A stretch of 64,000 bases of DNA from Rhodococcus triatomae. GTDB lineage: Bacteria; Actinomycetota; Actinomycetes; Mycobacteriales; Mycobacteriaceae. The stretch's first letter is position 1, and every line of letters begins with the position of its first letter. The position numbers and the translations under genes were made by a program. This document shows, piece by piece, positions 1-11,075 of the stretch. The notes beneath the pieces were generated by a model. It was not told the DNA's origin, did not search any database, and saw only the letters and a list, made by a program, of their open reading frames with translations. The stretch is from positions 2,170,001 to 2,234,000 of the forward strand of contig NZ_CP048814.1 of assembly GCF_014217785.1 (NCBI RefSeq). The letters run 5' to 3'.

Positions 1-788
1 ACGGGTGCCCACGCGCCCGGTTTGAAGACCTGGCGGGTGTTCAGGATGGCCGTGAACAGCGCGGACATGCCGTAGAAGAGGATCGCCGGCAGCAGCAGAT
101 AGGTGAGCGCGGTGGTCAGCGCGTTGTCGACCTTGCCGTCGGACGGGAGGAACACGTAGTGGGTGAGAACCGGGGCGGCGGCGGTCGCGAGCAGTGCCGC
201 CGCACCGAGCAGGCACACGCTCATCGTGAACAGGCGGCGGACGAACGCCTCGCCCTTGTCCGGGTCTTCGCGCTCGGCACGGACCAGGACCGGCACCACG
301 ATCGCGGTGAGGACGGCACCGAGCACGAACTCGGAGATCATGTTCGGAATCTGGATCGAGATCGTGAACGCGCTGGCGACGGCCGCGCCCAGCGTCGTCA
401 GCAGCAGAAGTTGTTTGGCGAACCCGGTGATGCGGCTGACCAGGGTGGCGATCGCGATCGACCCGGTCGACGCGAGCAGCCGGGAGTTGCTCAGTGAGCG
501 TCCCTGTCCCGACTCGTCGCTGCCCGGCTCCGTGTCGGTGGGTGCGGGCGCCTCGTCGTCACGGACGGGCGGGGGTGGTTCCCGGTCGATCCGGATGGCG
601 GGGAACTGCACCGTCGGGGCCTCGTCCCAGCGCAGTTCCGGGGAGTCGTAGGGCCGTCCCCAGCCGCTCACCCGTTCGGGTGGTCGCCGGTTCGGGGCCG
701 GTGGGCGACGGGGGGCCTGGCGTGGTGGTGGCGGAGGTACGCGTCGCTCGGGGGCGCGAGGGCCCTGTTCGGGCGGCTTCCCGGTCAT
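1..788 (-). CDS. murJ: Lipid II flippase MurJ (MviN family), C-terminal part outside window
   Basis: MurJ moves lipid II across the cytoplasmic membrane for peptidoglycan synthesis. Reading leftward from an ATG at 788 gives about 262 codons that run off the window edge. The first ~110 residues are a hydrophilic, Pro/Arg-rich cytosolic extension. Membrane segments follow, with text typical of the family such as LVSRITGFAKQLLLLTTLGA, PNMISEFVLGAVLTAIVVPV and the charged loop RAEREDPDKGEAFVRRLF. The start overlaps the stop of the upstream DUF6049 gene by ATGA, so NUDIX, DUF6049 and murJ form one operon. The same order (Rv3908-Rv3909-Rv3910) is known in mycobacteria. The MurJ C-terminus, which in mycobacteria carries pseudokinase and extracellular domains, cannot be seen here. 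Confidence 0.93.
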   Translation of the reverse strand, partial: MTGKPPEQGPRAPERRVPPPPPRQAPRRPPAPNRRPPERVSGWGRPYDSPELRWDEAPTVQFPAIRIDREPPPPVRDDEAPAPTDTEPGSDESGQGRSLSNSRLLASTGSIAIATLVSRITGFAKQLLLLTTLGAAVASAFTISIQIPNMISEFVLGAVLTAIVVPVLVRAEREDPDKGEAFVRRLFTMSVCLLGAAALLATAAAPVLTHYVFLPSDGKVDNALTTALTYLLLPAILFYGMSALFTAILNTRQVFKPGAWAP

Positions 789-3151
789 GAACGTTCGTAC
801 CCTTCGTCAGCGCGGTCCGGCTGGCCCCGGAAACGATGCCACAGCCGACGCCCGGCGAGGAAAAGCAGGAGGGCGCCCGCGCCTGCCGTGAGGATCGCCA
901 GAACCTGGCCGTAGGCGTTCGAACGCACCGTCACGCTGGTGGGTTCGCCGAATTGCCTGCCGTCCTCCGAGGCGAGTGAGAATTGCACCACGAGTTTGCG
1001 CGAGTCGGCGATTTCCGTCGGAACGGTGAGGGTTCGGCTGCCGCGCGGCGGCAGCTGGGTGGGCCCGATGTCGTCGATGATCACCTCGGCGGGCGCCTGG
1101 ACGTGCAGGCGGACCCGCACACCGATGGGCAGGTCGTTGCGCGCCACCAGCGGGAGCGGACCCTGTTCGGAGGCGAGTGTGTAGACGCCGCCCGGAGACA
1201 CCACCGTCACCGCGCCGAACAGGTCGTCCAGGGAGGTGGCGACCTCGTCGACCCGCGTGTTGGCGGCCCGTTCGGCCTCCCCGCGCAGGCCGTCGCGCCG
1301 GTGGGCGAGGCTCATGGCCCGCAGGAGGTCCTCACGCAGTGGGCTGGTGAACAGCGCCGGCGTCAGCACCGCCTGGGGTTCGTCGACCAGCGCTGCGGTG
1401 AGCGAGTCGATCCGGGGAAGCTGATCGGCCGCCGCGGCGCGGACGTGCTCGGGGACACCGTCGGCGACGGCTTGTTGCGGCGCGGCGAGGGTGGTCGGTC
1501 GCGGGGAGCCGGGCTGGCGGCCGAGGATCTCGGTGAACGGCCGTGCGGTGGCGAGTCCGGACCGCAGCAGGGTGGTGGTGGTGGCGAGCAGTGCCTCCGC
1601 CTCGTCGGCGTCCGCGGTCCACAGCTGGGGTGGTACGACGAGGAGCGAATCCGGTGCGGTGTCCCGGTCCGGCTCGACGGCGGCCCAGGTCATCGCGCCG
1701 AGCGCGTCCTGCAACCGGGCGGTGCGCGAGTCCTCGGTGAGGTCGTAGCGCGCGTCCTGTGGGGTGTACGAGGGCGTCTGGGGGGTGGCGCCGACCGCGG
1801 CGAACGCGGCGCCCACCGCGGGATCGAACAGCAGCGCGTCGAGTTGCCCTCCGGTGGGCTCGGGCGGCGCGAGCCGGGCGAACTCCCCGGAGACCGGGTC
1901 GTCGACGGTGTTGTGGGCCACGAGCGCGGTGGCCGGACCCTGGGCGCGCACCATCTCGGCGGCAGCGGGCGAGAGGATGCCGGAGTCGGTCCAGACGAAT
2001 CCCCGGACACTCTCGATGCCGAGGATCCTGTCGACGAGATCGGCGGGGGCCGTGAGCGCGCTGGCGGACAGGGCCGGGTCGCCGATGGAGGCGACGGCAC
2101 CCAGGTCCACCTGCGCGAACGGCACGGCCGTCACGCACGTGGTGGAGGCCAGAGCACGAAGCCGATCGAGCCAGGCGCTCGCGGCGTCCTCGCCGGCGCC
2201 GGGACGGGCGGCGCCCGCAGGTTCCGTCGGGTCGTCGACGACGAGGTATCCGCGGGTCATGTTGGTGACGGTGATGAGCAGGTCCGGGTCGACGGCGATG
2301 CAGGTGCTGTCGCGGACGGACCGCCCGCGGTCGGTGCCGTCGCGGGTCGCGTACTCGAGGGCGCCGAGCAGGCCGTCGAGCCGCCCGCCGCTGTCCAGCG
2401 ACCGGGACAGGTCGTCGTCGACGAGCCGGACCTGCTCGGTGACCGATCCGGGCAGCCCGGCGGCGAGCCGGGGCTCGTCGGCGAGCGGCCAGAGCATGGT
2501 GAGGGCGACGGGGGACGTGGTGTCCGGGGGCACGGGTGGCGCATCGGGGCCGCTACCGGGTACGCCGAGCACCGGCAACAGGAAGCGGGCGTCGTCCAGG
2601 CGTGCGGCACCGCCGTAGTCGGGTGTGCCGTTGACGTTGACGAGCAGTGGGTACACGCCGGGGTCGGTGATGTTCAGCGACGGCTCGGCCACCGACTGCA
2701 ACGGCATGGACAACGAGAAGGTGGCGCTCTCGCCGCGGTCCAGGTCGGTGGCGACGTTCTCGAACAGGCCGACCGTGTCGAACCGGGACTGGTCCAGGGT
2801 CAACGACGTGCGCAGTGCCTCACTGGTCGACACCGCGGGCCCGCGCTGCAGGCGTACCGAGACGTCCTCGACCCGGCGGTCCCCGATGTTCTCCACGGAG
2901 CCGGTGACGGTGACCGTGCGCGGGCTGGTCGTGGTGACGGTGGACGGGGTCACCTCCTCGATGTCCAGCCGGAGGAACTGCGGCTCGCGTACCTCGGCCG
3001 TCCCGGGAGCGGTCCGTGCCGGTCCGGACGGGGACGCGGCGGCATCCGGGAGCGCTGTCGTGAGCGGGACGGCGAGGGCACCCCCGGTGGAGCCGAGCAG
3101 CGTGAGCGCGGTGAGGAGGCAGACACCGACGCAGCGCAGCACTGCCGTCAT
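785..3151 (-). CDS. DUF6049 family secreted/membrane-anchored protein
   Basis: A 788-residue protein of unknown biochemical role, equivalent by position and architecture to Rv3909. An N-terminal signal segment ([20 protein letters not shown], then GGALAVP) is followed by a large exported region. The C-terminus has one membrane helix ([20 protein letters not shown]) and a short basic tail, so the bulk should lie outside the membrane. Beta-sandwich-like stretches rich in Thr and Val occur near residues 70-170 and 650-750. The ATG at 3151 was chosen because it overlaps the NUDIX stop (ATGA) and gives a clean signal peptide; the frame stays open upstream, but only as antisense of the NUDIX repeat region. 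Conserved linkage to murJ suggests a cell-envelope role, which is inference. Confidence 0.85.
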   Translation of the reverse strand: MTAVLRCVGVCLLTALTLLGSTGGALAVPLTTALPDAAASPSGPARTAPGTAEVREPQFLRLDIEEVTPSTVTTTSPRTVTVTGSVENIGDRRVEDVSVRLQRGPAVSTSEALRTSLTLDQSRFDTVGLFENVATDLDRGESATFSLSMPLQSVAEPSLNITDPGVYPLLVNVNGTPDYGGAARLDDARFLLPVLGVPGSGPDAPPVPPDTTSPVALTMLWPLADEPRLAAGLPGSVTEQVRLVDDDLSRSLDSGGRLDGLLGALEYATRDGTDRGRSVRDSTCIAVDPDLLITVTNMTRGYLVVDDPTEPAGAARPGAGEDAASAWLDRLRALASTTCVTAVPFAQVDLGAVASIGDPALSASALTAPADLVDRILGIESVRGFVWTDSGILSPAAAEMVRAQGPATALVAHNTVDDPVSGEFARLAPPEPTGGQLDALLFDPAVGAAFAAVGATPQTPSYTPQDARYDLTEDSRTARLQDALGAMTWAAVEPDRDTAPDSLLVVPPQLWTADADEAEALLATTTTLLRSGLATARPFTEILGRQPGSPRPTTLAAPQQAVADGVPEHVRAAAADQLPRIDSLTAALVDEPQAVLTPALFTSPLREDLLRAMSLAHRRDGLRGEAERAANTRVDEVATSLDDLFGAVTVVSPGGVYTLASEQGPLPLVARNDLPIGVRVRLHVQAPAEVIIDDIGPTQLPPRGSRTLTVPTEIADSRKLVVQFSLASEDGRQFGEPTSVTVRSNAYGQVLAILTAGAGALLLFLAGRRLWHRFRGQPDRADEGYERS

Positions 3152-3816
3152 CCGGCGTCCGGCCCCGGCTCGGGTGTCCTCGGGTCGACGTCGTCGCTGG
3201 TGCACGGGTCGACTTCGTCGCTGGCGCACGGGTCGACTTCGTCTCCGGCGCACGGGTCGACTTCGTCGCTGGCGCACGGGTCGACTTCGTCTCCGGGCAT
3301 CTTCGCGATCAGCTCGCCGGCGATCTCGGCCAGCTTGCGTTCGTCGGCGTAGGCGAGCCGCGACCCGAGTTCGCTCAGCGGCACCCACGCCACCTCGGTG
3401 ACCTCCACGTCCTCGTCGCAGAGCTCTCCGCCGCGGAAGCGCAGCAGGTAGTGATGGACGGTCTTGTGGACTCGACGGCCCTCGGTGACGAACCAGTAGT
3501 CGATGCTGCCCAGGGAGGCGAGGACGGTCCCGCGGATGCCGGTTTCCTCCTCGACCTCGCGCATTGCGGTCTGCTCCGCCGTCTCACCCTGTTCGATGTG
3601 TCCTTTCGGCAGCGACCACAGGAGCCGACCCCGGCGGTCGGTGCGGCCGATGAGTGCGGCGCACAACTGGTCGCGGGGGCCGTCGAGACCCGCGACGACG
3701 AGCCCGCCCGCGGACGTCTCGCGCACCGTCCGCATGCGGGGGCGGGGGGTTTTGCCGACGCCGCTGCGCCGCCGCGAGTTGCGGCGGTTCTTCCTGGCTC
3801 GTTCGGCACCCGACAC
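3148..3816 (-). CDS. NUDIX hydrolase (MutT-like, Rv3908 type)
   Basis: A nucleoside-diphosphate-X hydrolase; the exact substrate is not evident. The Nudix box is complete at about residues 69-91 ([20 protein letters not shown], then TGI), preceded by GGLVVAG and LLWSLPKG. The start is taken as GTG at 3816, giving a basic N-terminus ([14 protein letters not shown]). The C-terminal ~40 residues are unlike the family: a [12 protein letters not shown] octapeptide is repeated about five times, encoded by a 24-bp tandem repeat. The gene heads the leftward operon with DUF6049 and murJ and is divergent from pcnA. The catalytic domain is intact; the acidic, Cys-containing tail probably does not contribute to catalysis. 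Confidence 0.9.
   Translation of the reverse strand: MSGAERARKNRRNSRRRSGVGKTPRPRMRTVRETSAGGLVVAGLDGPRDQLCAALIGRTDRRGRLLWSLPKGHIEQGETAEQTAMREVEEETGIRGTVLASLGSIDYWFVTEGRRVHKTVHHYLLRFRGGELCDEDVEVTEVAWVPLSELGSRLAYADERKLAEIAGELIAKMPGDEVDPCASDEVDPCAGDEVDPCASDEVDPCTSDDVDPRTPEPGPDAG
3182..3299 (-). repeat. 24-bp in-frame tandem repeat, about 4.9 copies
   Basis: On the plus strand the unit reads gggtcgacttcgtcgctggc followed by gcac. Copies begin at 3182, 3206, 3230, 3254 and 3278 and differ at only a few positions. The repeat encodes the [16 protein letters not shown] octapeptides at the C-terminus of the NUDIX protein. Because the unit is a multiple of three, copy-number change would keep the reading frame. 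Confidence 0.95.
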
Positions 3817-3929
3817 CTCATCGATAGTAGTTGGAGAAAGGAGCGACGATCGCCATCCACGCTGCGCGGCGGCTGCCCGGCTGCGGCAATCCGTAATCGG
3901 GTTTGCCCACCTCGGTAAGCTCCGAGGAC

Positions 3930-5384
3930 GTGACTGCCCCTTCGCCCGACCCTGACCGCCGCGCCCGCCTGCTGGCCGACGCCGAGACCACGCTGCGGCA
4001 GCTGTCGGATGTCCTCACTCCGCTCGGTGATCGGTTCGCCGACGCCGGTCACGAGCTGTATCTGGTGGGGGGCACGGTGCGGGACGCGGTCCTCGGCAGG
4101 CTGGGCACCGACCTCGACTTCACCACGGATGCCCGCCCGGAGCAGGTGCAGGTACTGCTGCGCGGATGGGTGGACAACCAGTGGGACACCGGCATCGCGT
4201 TCGGGACGGTCAGTGCCGTCAAGGACGCGCAGCAGATCGAGATCACCACCTTCCGGGCCGACGCGTACGACCGGGTCTCGCGCAACCCGGTGGTGCGGTA
4301 CGGCTCGACCCTCGCCGACGATCTGGTGCGCCGTGACTTCACGGTGAATGCGATGGCGGTGCGGATCGGTCCGGGCGACCGGCAGGAGTTCGTGGACCCC
4401 CTGAACGGGATGGACGCGCTGCTCGCCGGTGTGCTCGACACCCCCGCGGCGCCGGAGGACTCGTTCGCGGACGATCCGCTGCGGATGCTGCGTGCCGCCC
4501 GGTTCGTCTCCCAGCTCGGGTTCGTCCTCGCCCCACGGGTCCACGAGGCGATCGTGGCGATGGCCCCGCAGATCGAGCGGATCACGGCCGAGCGGGTACG
4601 CGCCGAACTCGACAAGCTGATGCTCGGTGACTACCCGATCGACGGACTGAACGTCACGGTGGAGACCGGCCTGGCCGAGCACGTACTGCCCGAGGTGCCG
4701 GCGATGAAGCTCGAGATCGACGAGCACCACCAGCACAAGGACGTCTACTGGCATTCGCTCACGGTCCTGAAACAGGCCATCGATCTCGAGGACGGCGATC
4801 CGGACCTGGTACTGCGCTGGGCGGCGCTGCTGCACGACATCGGCAAGCCGGACACCAAGCGCAACGAACCGGGCGGTGGCGTGAGCTTCCATCACCACGA
4901 GGTCGTCGGCGCGAAGATGGCGCGCAGGCGGATGCGGGCACTGAAGTACTCGAAGCAGATGGTCGACGACGTCTCCCAGCTGGTGTTCCTGCACCTGCGG
5001 TTCCACGGGTACGGCAAGGGGCAGTGGACGGACTCGGCGGTGCGCCGGTACGTCAACGACGCCGGCCCCCTGCTCCCGAAGCTGCACAAGCTGGTGCGTG
5101 CGGATTGCACCACCCGGAACAAGCGCCGGGCAGCCGCGCTGCAGGCAACCTACGACGACATCGAGGCGCGGATCGAGCGGCTCGCCGCGGAGGAGGATCT
5201 GGCGCGGGTACGTCCGGACCTCGACGGCAACGCGATCATGGAACTGCTCGGGCTCGCGCCCGGCCCGGAGGTGGGCAGGGCCTGGAAGTTCCTCAAGGAT
5301 CTGCGGCTCGACCGTGGCCCGCTGGACCGGGACGAGGCCGAGGCCGAACTGGTGAAGTGGTGGGCGCAGCACCAGGAGGGGTGA
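3930..5384 (+). CDS. pcnA: CCA-adding enzyme / tRNA nucleotidyltransferase (PcnA family)
   Basis: Adds or repairs the 3'-CCA end of tRNAs. The polymerase head shows [15 protein letters not shown] with the metal-binding pair in [10 protein letters not shown], then the motif [11 protein letters not shown]. An HD domain follows ([12 protein letters not shown] and [16 protein letters not shown]), as in the actinobacterial enzymes annotated PcnA (Rv3907c). GTG at 3930 (484 residues, [15 protein letters not shown]) is preferred; a TTG at 3903 would add nine residues without a convincing ribosome-binding site. The gene is divergent from the NUDIX operon with ~110 bases between them that must hold both promoters, and it converges with the alcohol dehydrogenase ten bases downstream. 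Length and motifs are normal. Confidence 0.95.
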   Translation: MTAPSPDPDRRARLLADAETTLRQLSDVLTPLGDRFADAGHELYLVGGTVRDAVLGRLGTDLDFTTDARPEQVQVLLRGWVDNQWDTGIAFGTVSAVKDAQQIEITTFRADAYDRVSRNPVVRYGSTLADDLVRRDFTVNAMAVRIGPGDRQEFVDPLNGMDALLAGVLDTPAAPEDSFADDPLRMLRAARFVSQLGFVLAPRVHEAIVAMAPQIERITAERVRAELDKLMLGDYPIDGLNVTVETGLAEHVLPEVPAMKLEIDEHHQHKDVYWHSLTVLKQAIDLEDGDPDLVLRWAALLHDIGKPDTKRNEPGGGVSFHHHEVVGAKMARRRMRALKYSKQMVDDVSQLVFLHLRFHGYGKGQWTDSAVRRYVNDAGPLLPKLHKLVRADCTTRNKRRAAALQATYDDIEARIERLAAEEDLARVRPDLDGNAIMELLGLAPGPEVGRAWKFLKDLRLDRGPLDRDEAEAELVKWWAQHQEG

Positions 5385-5393
5385 GCGGTCCGG

Positions 5394-6425
5394 TCAGGAT
5401 CGCATGTCCATGACGACGCGTCCTTCGATCGCGCCCTTCTCCATCTCGGTGAAGATGTCGTTGACGTCCCCCAGCGGCCGCACCCGGTAGGTCGGCGTGA
5501 TCTTGCCTCGGGCGAAGAAGTCGAGAGCTTCCTGCATGTCCTTGCGGGTCCCGACGATCGATCCGCGCACCGTGAGCCCGAACAGCACCGTGGTGAAGAT
5601 GTCGAGGGGGAACTTCTCCGGCGGCAGCCCCACCAGCGAGACGGTGCCGCCGCGACGCAGCGCGCCCACGGCCTGCGGAAAGGCGTGCGCGTTGACCGCG
5701 GTCACCAGCGCGCCGTGTACTCCCCCGCCGGTCTTGTCCTGTAGTTCCGCCGCGGCGTCGGGTGAGGTCGCCGCGTCGACCGTGACCTCGGCGCCGTGAC
5801 GGCGCGCCAGGGCCAGCTTGTCGTCGTCGACGTCCAGGGCGGCGACGCGCCTGCCCATCGCGACGGCGTACTGGACGGCGATGTGACCGAGCCCGCCGAT
5901 ACCGGAGATCAGCACCCATTCGCCCGGTTTCGTGTCGGTGACCTTCAGCCCCTTGTAGACCGTCACCCCCGCGCACAGGATGGGACCGACGGCCGATTCC
6001 TCGACGCCGTCCGGGATCACCGGACAGTACCGGGAATCGACGAGCATGTACTGACCGAACGATCCGTCGACCGAGTATCCCCCGTTCTTCTGATCGGGAC
6101 ACAGTGTTTCCCAGCCGGTTTCGCACCATTCGCATTCGCCGCAGGCGCTCCACAACCAGGCATTGCCGACGAGGTCGCCCACCTTCACCCGGGTCACCTC
6201 GTCTCCGACGGCCACCACGGTGCCCACTCCCTCGTGACCCGGGACGAATGGGGGTGAGGGCTTGACCGGCCAGTCGCCGTGGGCGGCGTGCAGGTCGGTG
6301 TGGCACACGCCGGTGTAGTCCACCTTCACCAGCGCCTCGTGGGCGCCGGGGGTGGGGACGTCGACGTCGTCTATCGTGAGCGGGCCGGCGAACTCGTGAA
6401 CGACGGCAGCCTTCATCGTGGTCAT
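5394..6425 (-). CDS. adhP: Zinc-dependent alcohol dehydrogenase, AdhP/AdhA type
   Basis: NAD-dependent medium-chain dehydrogenase oxidising short primary alcohols or reducing the aldehydes. Catalytic zinc ligands lie in GVCHTDLHAAHGDW and GHEGVGTVV; the structural zinc site is the four-Cys loop CGECEWCETGWETLC. The Rossmann motif is ISGIGGLGHIAVQYA and the following Asp (ALDVDDDK) indicates NAD preference. The 343-residue length is standard. The ATG at 6425 is supported by GGAGGAG eight bases upstream. It stands alone, convergent with pcnA and divergent from the nitrate reductase gene. It belongs to a different subfamily from the NDMA-dependent enzyme at 34-35 kb. Confidence 0.93.
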   Translation of the reverse strand: MTTMKAAVVHEFAGPLTIDDVDVPTPGAHEALVKVDYTGVCHTDLHAAHGDWPVKPSPPFVPGHEGVGTVVAVGDEVTRVKVGDLVGNAWLWSACGECEWCETGWETLCPDQKNGGYSVDGSFGQYMLVDSRYCPVIPDGVEESAVGPILCAGVTVYKGLKVTDTKPGEWVLISGIGGLGHIAVQYAVAMGRRVAALDVDDDKLALARRHGAEVTVDAATSPDAAAELQDKTGGGVHGALVTAVNAHAFPQAVGALRRGGTVSLVGLPPEKFPLDIFTTVLFGLTVRGSIVGTRKDMQEALDFFARGKITPTYRVRPLGDVNDIFTEMEKGAIEGRVVMDMRS

Positions 6426-6611
6426 GAGCGGTCTCCTCCGGATGCAATGGTGCGGCTGTGACCGGTCGATGTCTCGACGCTAGACCGTCGGACTCGGCGC
6501 CGTCAGAGGATTCCGGCCCACATCGCCGTGCCACGTGACCTCCTCGTCACGGGCAACTCACCGCCTCGGCCGGGGTCGGGTGCGAAGGGTGTCACCGGAC
6601 GCTCACGCCCG

Positions 6612-6627
6612 TTAATGCCGACGAAAC
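6612..6627 (+). promoter_or_regulatory. Possible GlnR box upstream of nitrate reductase
   Basis: The 16-mer TTAATGCCGACGAAAC has the layout of actinobacterial GlnR boxes (GTnAC-N6-GaAAC), with a perfect right half and a weaker left half. It lies 70 bases before the nitrate reductase start. GlnR control of nitrate assimilation is established in several actinomycetes; binding here is inference. Confidence 0.35.
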
Positions 6628-6697
6628 AGTTCGGCAGCCACCATGGAACCTGGTCGCGCGGACGGTCGGGCGCGGCCTCGAGGTGAGGAGTTGGGCC

Positions 6698-9600
6698 ATG
6701 TCCGGTGGCACCACGACGCAGAAGGCAGGAGTGTCGCTCGTCAAGAGCGCCTGCTCGTACTGCGGCGTCGGCTGCGGAATGGTCCTGCAGGTGGAGACGG
6801 ATCCCGAGACCGGGCGCCGCACGCTCCTGTCGGTGGCCGGCGACAAGGAACACCCCACCAACTTCGGGCGGCTGTGCACCAAGGGCGCCACCAGCGCCGA
6901 GATGCTCGCCGCCGGCGGTCGGATGACCACCGCGCACGTGCGGGACCAGCGCGGGTCGGCCCCCGCCGCGATCGGGGTGGACGCCGCGATCACCGAAACC
7001 GCCCGTCGTCTGCGCGAGCAACTCGACGCGCACGGGCCGGACGCGCTGTCCTTCTACGTCTCGGGGCAGATGTCCCTCGAGGCGCAGTACCTGATCACCA
7101 AGCTCGCCAAGGGCTTCGTCGGCACCAATCAGATCGAGTCGAACTCTCGGCTGTGCATGGCCAGCGCGGGAACCGGGTACAAGCAATCGCTCGGCGCCGA
7201 CGGACCGCCCGGGTCGTACCAGGACTTCGATCATGCCGACGTGTTCTTCGTGATCGGCGCCAACATGGCCGACTGCCACCCGATCCTGCACCTGCGGATG
7301 ATGGATCGGGTCAAGGCCGGTGCCAAGCTGATCGTGGTGGATCCGCGCCGCACCGCCACTGCGGAAAAGGCCGATCTGTTCCTCCAGATCGCGCCCGGTA
7401 CCGATCTCGCGCTCCTCAACGGCCTGCTCCACCTGATCGTCGCGAACGGGCACACCGATCCGGGATTCATCGCCGCGCACACCGAGGGGTGGGACGCGAT
7501 GGGCGAGTTCCTCGAGGAGTACACCCCGGAGCACGTCGCCGAGATCACCGGCCTCGCGCCGGAGGATCTGCGCACGGCCGCCCAGTGGATCGGTGCCGCC
7601 GACAACTTCATGACCTGCTGGACGATGGGGCTCAACCAGAGCACGCACGGCACCTGGAACACCAACGCGATCTGCAACCTGCACCTGGCCACCGGCGCGA
7701 TATGCCGTACCGGCAGCGGGCCGTTCTCCCTCACCGGCCAGCCCAACGCGATGGGCGGCCGCGAGATGGGGTACATGGGCCCGGGGCTCCCCGGGCAGCG
7801 CGCGGTCCTGTCCGATGCGGATCGCACGTTCGTCGAGGACGTGTGGGAGTTGCCGGCCGGCTCGATCCGCACGGACGTCGGCACCGGCACGGTGGACATG
7901 TTCGAGCGCATGGTGGCGGGTGACATCAAGGCCTGCTGGATCATCTGCACCAATCCGGTTGCCTCCGTGGCGAATCGCCGCACGGTGATCGAGGGGCTCG
8001 AGGCAGCGGAGGTGGTGGTCGCGCAGGACGCCTTCCTCGACACCGAGACGAATGCCTACGCGGACATCCTGCTGCCGGGTTCCATGTGGGGCGAATCCGA
8101 CGCGGTCATGGTCAACTCCGAGCGCAATCTGACTCTCGCGCAGCAGGCGGTGGACCCCGTCGGTGAGGCGCTGCCGGACTGGGAGATCATCGCGCGGGTG
8201 GCGTCGGAGATGGGATTCGCGCACGCGTTCACCTATTCGGGCCCGGAGGAGATCTTCGAGGAGATCAAGCGTTTCTGGAATCCGAACACGGGGTACGACC
8301 TGCGCGGCGTCACCTACGACCGGCTGCGGCGCACGCCCGTGCAGTGGCCGAGCCCACCCGGCGACTCGCCCGACCGCAACCCGCTGCGGTACGTCAACGA
8401 CGGTGTGAGCCAACACCTGCGGACAGATCCGGACGGTACGGCACCCGCACTGTCCTTCGCCACGGCGAGCGGCAAGGCCGCCTTCTTCCCGCGCCCGCAC
8501 ATGCCCGCTGCCGAGCTACCCGACGAGGACTATCCCTTCGTCCTCAACACCGGCCGGTTGCAGCATCAGTGGCACACGATGACCAAGACGGGGAAGGTGG
8601 CCAAGCTCAACAAGCTCAACCCCGGTCCCTTCGTCGAGTTGCACCCGGATGACGCAGCAGCCCTGGATATCTCGGACGGTGACCAGGTGGAGGTGGCGTC
8701 GCGACGAGGCCGAGCGGTGCTGCCCGCGGTGGTGACCGACCGGGTCCGTCCGGGGGGTTGCTTCGCCCCGTTCCACTGGAACGACAGCTTCGGCGAGTAC
8801 CTGTCGATCAACGCGGTGACCAACGATGCGGTGGATCCGCAGTCGTTCCAGCCGGAGTTCAAGGCGTGTGCCGTCTCGCTCACCCGGGTGAGCGCTGCCC
8901 CGGAGCCCGCGGCGGTGCCGACTCCGCAGACCGGGGATTCCCCGCTCGCGCGGGTTCGCTCGGTGCTCGGTCTCGGTGACGGCGGCACCCCGCAATTCGA
9001 CGATCACGAGCGCGCATACCTCGCGGGACTCCTCGCCGGCATCGAGAACAGCTCGGGTGGTTCCGGCCCGGGTGTTCCGGTGCTGCCGCGAAGCGCGCCG
9101 GTCTCCGGTTCCAAGCGGATGTGGCTCGAGGGGCTGCTCGCGGGCATGTTCGCCCGCGAGGAGCAGGGGGCGGGTCCCGCTCCGGCCACGGCGCCCGGGA
9201 CCGGCTCCGACGACGAGGCCCGCGAACGGATCGTCGTGGCCTGGGCGTCGCAGACCGGAAATGCCGAGGAGTTCGCCGGTGAGGTGGCTGCCGCGCTGAC
9301 CGCCGCCGGACACCGGACAGAGCTGGTGGACATGGACGACTGCGACGTGGCCGGGTTGGTCGGCGTCTCCACGCTGTTGGTCGTGACGAGCACCTTCGGT
9401 GACGGCGACGCCCCGGACAACGGGGCGCGGTTCTGGGAGCAGATCAGCGCTGACTCGGCACCTCGTTTGTCCGGCACGCGATACGCGGTGCTGGCCTTCG
9501 GCGATTCGAGTTACGGCGACTTCTGCGGGTTCGGACGCCGGATCGACGCCCGCCTGGAACAACTTTCGGCTACCCGCCTGATCGACCGGGTGGACTGCGA

Positions 9601-10873
9601 GCCCGACTACGAGGAATCGGCACGCCTCTGGCTGGATCGGGTCCAGGGGCTCGTCGCAGACGCGGAGGGCGCAGCACCCGGCGCGTCCGGCGGCCCGACC
9701 TCGGTCGCGGCGTCCCCCGCAGCGCCGTCGCCCACGGCCCGGGACAGCGCTGCTGCCTACACGAGAAAGTCCCCGCTGATCACCCGGCTGGTCCGGAACA
9801 CGCGGCTCAGTGCCGAGGAATCGGCGAAGGACGTACGCCAGTTCGGCTTCGAGATCGAGGATCCGGCCTTCCGGTACGAGGCGGGCGACGCGCTGGGGGT
9901 GTGGCCGTCCCACAGCGACGACACGGTCGAGGAGTGGATGAAGATCACCCACGTCGATCCCGACGCCCTGGTCGCGGTGGACGATTCGGCGGAGATGCCG
10001 CTGCGGGAGGCGCTCCGCACCCGCTGGGAGATCACGAAGGTCACTCCCGACCTGCTGCGCTTCGTGCAGGAACGCACGCAGAACGCCGAGTTGGCCCGGC
10101 TGCTCCGGCCACAGAACAAGATCGCTCTCGAGCAGTGGCTGTGGGGTCGCCAGGCGGTGGACGTCCTGGGCGAGTTCGACGTCGAGGCAGAGTGGGACGA
10201 ATGGGCGAGTGTCCTGAAAAAGCTTCAGCCGCGGTTGTATTCGATCTCCTCCAGCCCCAAGGTCGATCCCGGTGAGGTCCAGTTGACGGTGTCCGCCGTG
10301 CGCTACCATCACGAGGGGCACCGCAGGCACGGAGTGTGCTCGACCTTCCTCGCCGATCACTGCCACGACGCGCAGGTGCCGATCTTCCTGCAGAAGTCCG
10401 CGCACTTCCGTCCCCCGTCGGCGTCGGACACCCCGATGATCATGGTGGGGCCGGGTACCGGGATCGCCCCGTTCCGCGGATTCCTGCAGGAACGAAGGGC
10501 ATTGGGCCACCGGGGCCGTAACTGGCTGTTCTTCGGTGAGCAGCATGCCGCGACGGACTTCTACTATCGGGACGAGATGGAGTCGATGAACGCGGACGGG
10601 TTCCTCACCCGATTCGACACCGCGTTCTCCCGGGATCAGCGGCAGAAGATCTACGTGCAGGACAGAATCCGCGAACACGGTGCGCGCGTGTGGGGTTGGC
10701 TGCAGGACGGCGCGCATCTGTACGTGTGCGGGGATGCGAGCCGGATGGCCAAGGACGTCCACGACACCCTCGAGGCGGTGGTGCGCACGCACGGCCGGAT
10801 GGACGAGGACGACGCCCGCCAGTACCTGAAGCAGATGGCCGCCGACAAGCGGTACGTGCGCGACGTCTACTGA
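6698..10873 (+). CDS. Assimilatory nitrate reductase fused to CysJ-like FMN/FAD/NADPH reductase
   Basis: A 1391-residue protein combining a molybdenum nitrate reductase with its electron-donating diflavin module; databases often call this fusion bifunctional nitrate reductase/sulfite reductase flavoprotein alpha. Residues 1-~720 are a molybdopterin oxidoreductase with a 4Fe-4S site (Cys19, 22, 26, 60; [10 protein letters not shown] and RLCTKG) and molybdopterin motifs such as [14 protein letters not shown] and [21 protein letters not shown] linker carries two similar helices ([11 protein letters not shown] and [12 protein letters not shown]). The flavodoxin domain starts near 845 ([14 protein letters not shown]), the FAD site is near 1178 (RLYSISSSP), the NADPH site near 1250 ([12 protein letters not shown]), and the end is DKRYVRDVY. 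The ATG at 6698 follows GAGGTGAGGAG. It should draw electrons directly from NADPH. No nitrite reductase or nitrate transporter gene is nearby, but modABC lies downstream. Confidence 0.93.
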   Translation: MSGGTTTQKAGVSLVKSACSYCGVGCGMVLQVETDPETGRRTLLSVAGDKEHPTNFGRLCTKGATSAEMLAAGGRMTTAHVRDQRGSAPAAIGVDAAITETARRLREQLDAHGPDALSFYVSGQMSLEAQYLITKLAKGFVGTNQIESNSRLCMASAGTGYKQSLGADGPPGSYQDFDHADVFFVIGANMADCHPILHLRMMDRVKAGAKLIVVDPRRTATAEKADLFLQIAPGTDLALLNGLLHLIVANGHTDPGFIAAHTEGWDAMGEFLEEYTPEHVAEITGLAPEDLRTAAQWIGAADNFMTCWTMGLNQSTHGTWNTNAICNLHLATGAICRTGSGPFSLTGQPNAMGGREMGYMGPGLPGQRAVLSDADRTFVEDVWELPAGSIRTDVGTGTVDMFERMVAGDIKACWIICTNPVASVANRRTVIEGLEAAEVVVAQDAFLDTETNAYADILLPGSMWGESDAVMVNSERNLTLAQQAVDPVGEALPDWEIIARVASEMGFAHAFTYSGPEEIFEEIKRFWNPNTGYDLRGVTYDRLRRTPVQWPSPPGDSPDRNPLRYVNDGVSQHLRTDPDGTAPALSFATASGKAAFFPRPHMPAAELPDEDYPFVLNTGRLQHQWHTMTKTGKVAKLNKLNPGPFVELHPDDAAALDISDGDQVEVASRRGRAVLPAVVTDRVRPGGCFAPFHWNDSFGEYLSINAVTNDAVDPQSFQPEFKACAVSLTRVSAAPEPAAVPTPQTGDSPLARVRSVLGLGDGGTPQFDDHERAYLAGLLAGIENSSGGSGPGVPVLPRSAPVSGSKRMWLEGLLAGMFAREEQGAGPAPATAPGTGSDDEARERIVVAWASQTGNAEEFAGEVAAALTAAGHRTELVDMDDCDVAGLVGVSTLLVVTSTFGDGDAPDNGARFWEQISADSAPRLSGTRYAVLAFGDSSYGDFCGFGRRIDARLEQLSATRLIDRVDCEPDYEESARLWLDRVQGLVADAEGAAPGASGGPTSVAASPAAPSPTARDSAAAYTRKSPLITRLVRNTRLSAEESAKDVRQFGFEIEDPAFRYEAGDALGVWPSHSDDTVEEWMKITHVDPDALVAVDDSAEMPLREALRTRWEITKVTPDLLRFVQERTQNAELARLLRPQNKIALEQWLWGRQAVDVLGEFDVEAEWDEWASVLKKLQPRLYSISSSPKVDPGEVQLTVSAVRYHHEGHRRHGVCSTFLADHCHDAQVPIFLQKSAHFRPPSASDTPMIMVGPGTGIAPFRGFLQERRALGHRGRNWLFFGEQHAATDFYYRDEMESMNADGFLTRFDTAFSRDQRQKIYVQDRIREHGARVWGWLQDGAHLYVCGDASRMAKDVHDTLEAVVRTHGRMDEDDARQYLKQMAADKRYVRDVY

Positions 10874-10942
10874 CGCCCGTCCAGGGATCGCTCGGCCGTG
10901 CCTCGCTCGGTCGATCAGACGGGAGATGACCGATTCACGGGT

Positions 10943-10962
10943 GGCGCCTCACGCGGGGCGCC
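10943..10962 (+). terminator. Weak GC hairpin after nitrate reductase
   Basis: GGCGCC, an 8-base loop and GGCGCC form a short hairpin about 70 bases after the stop codon. It has no T-tract. It may end transcription of the reductase gene, but evidence is limited to the inverted repeat. Confidence 0.3.
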
Positions 10963-11075
10963 GCGCACAGCGGGCTCCTTCGCGCATGTAACCCGATCTC
11001 GATACCTCTGGACACGTCGTCGACCGACCTTTAGGCTTTGCGGCAAGAATCTTTGTGCTAAACAAAGGAGTCTCC

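Noticed and set aside
3182..3299. CRISPR array
   Set aside because: Units are contiguous 24-bp copies without spacers and are translated within the NUDIX gene.
983..3352. Very long plus-strand open frame opposite the DUF6049 gene
   Set aside because: It mirrors the codon bias of the real minus-strand gene, is Gly/Arg/His-rich and has no recognisable domain or signal.
3375..5372. Long minus-strand open frame opposite pcnA and NUDIX
   Set aside because: It overlaps two clearly identified genes; composition is a shadow of GC-rich codons and no family motif is present.
6503..8500. Minus-strand 665-codon open frame opposite nitrate reductase
   Set aside because: Shadow frame; lacks a start signal and domain, and the sense strand encodes a complete enzyme.
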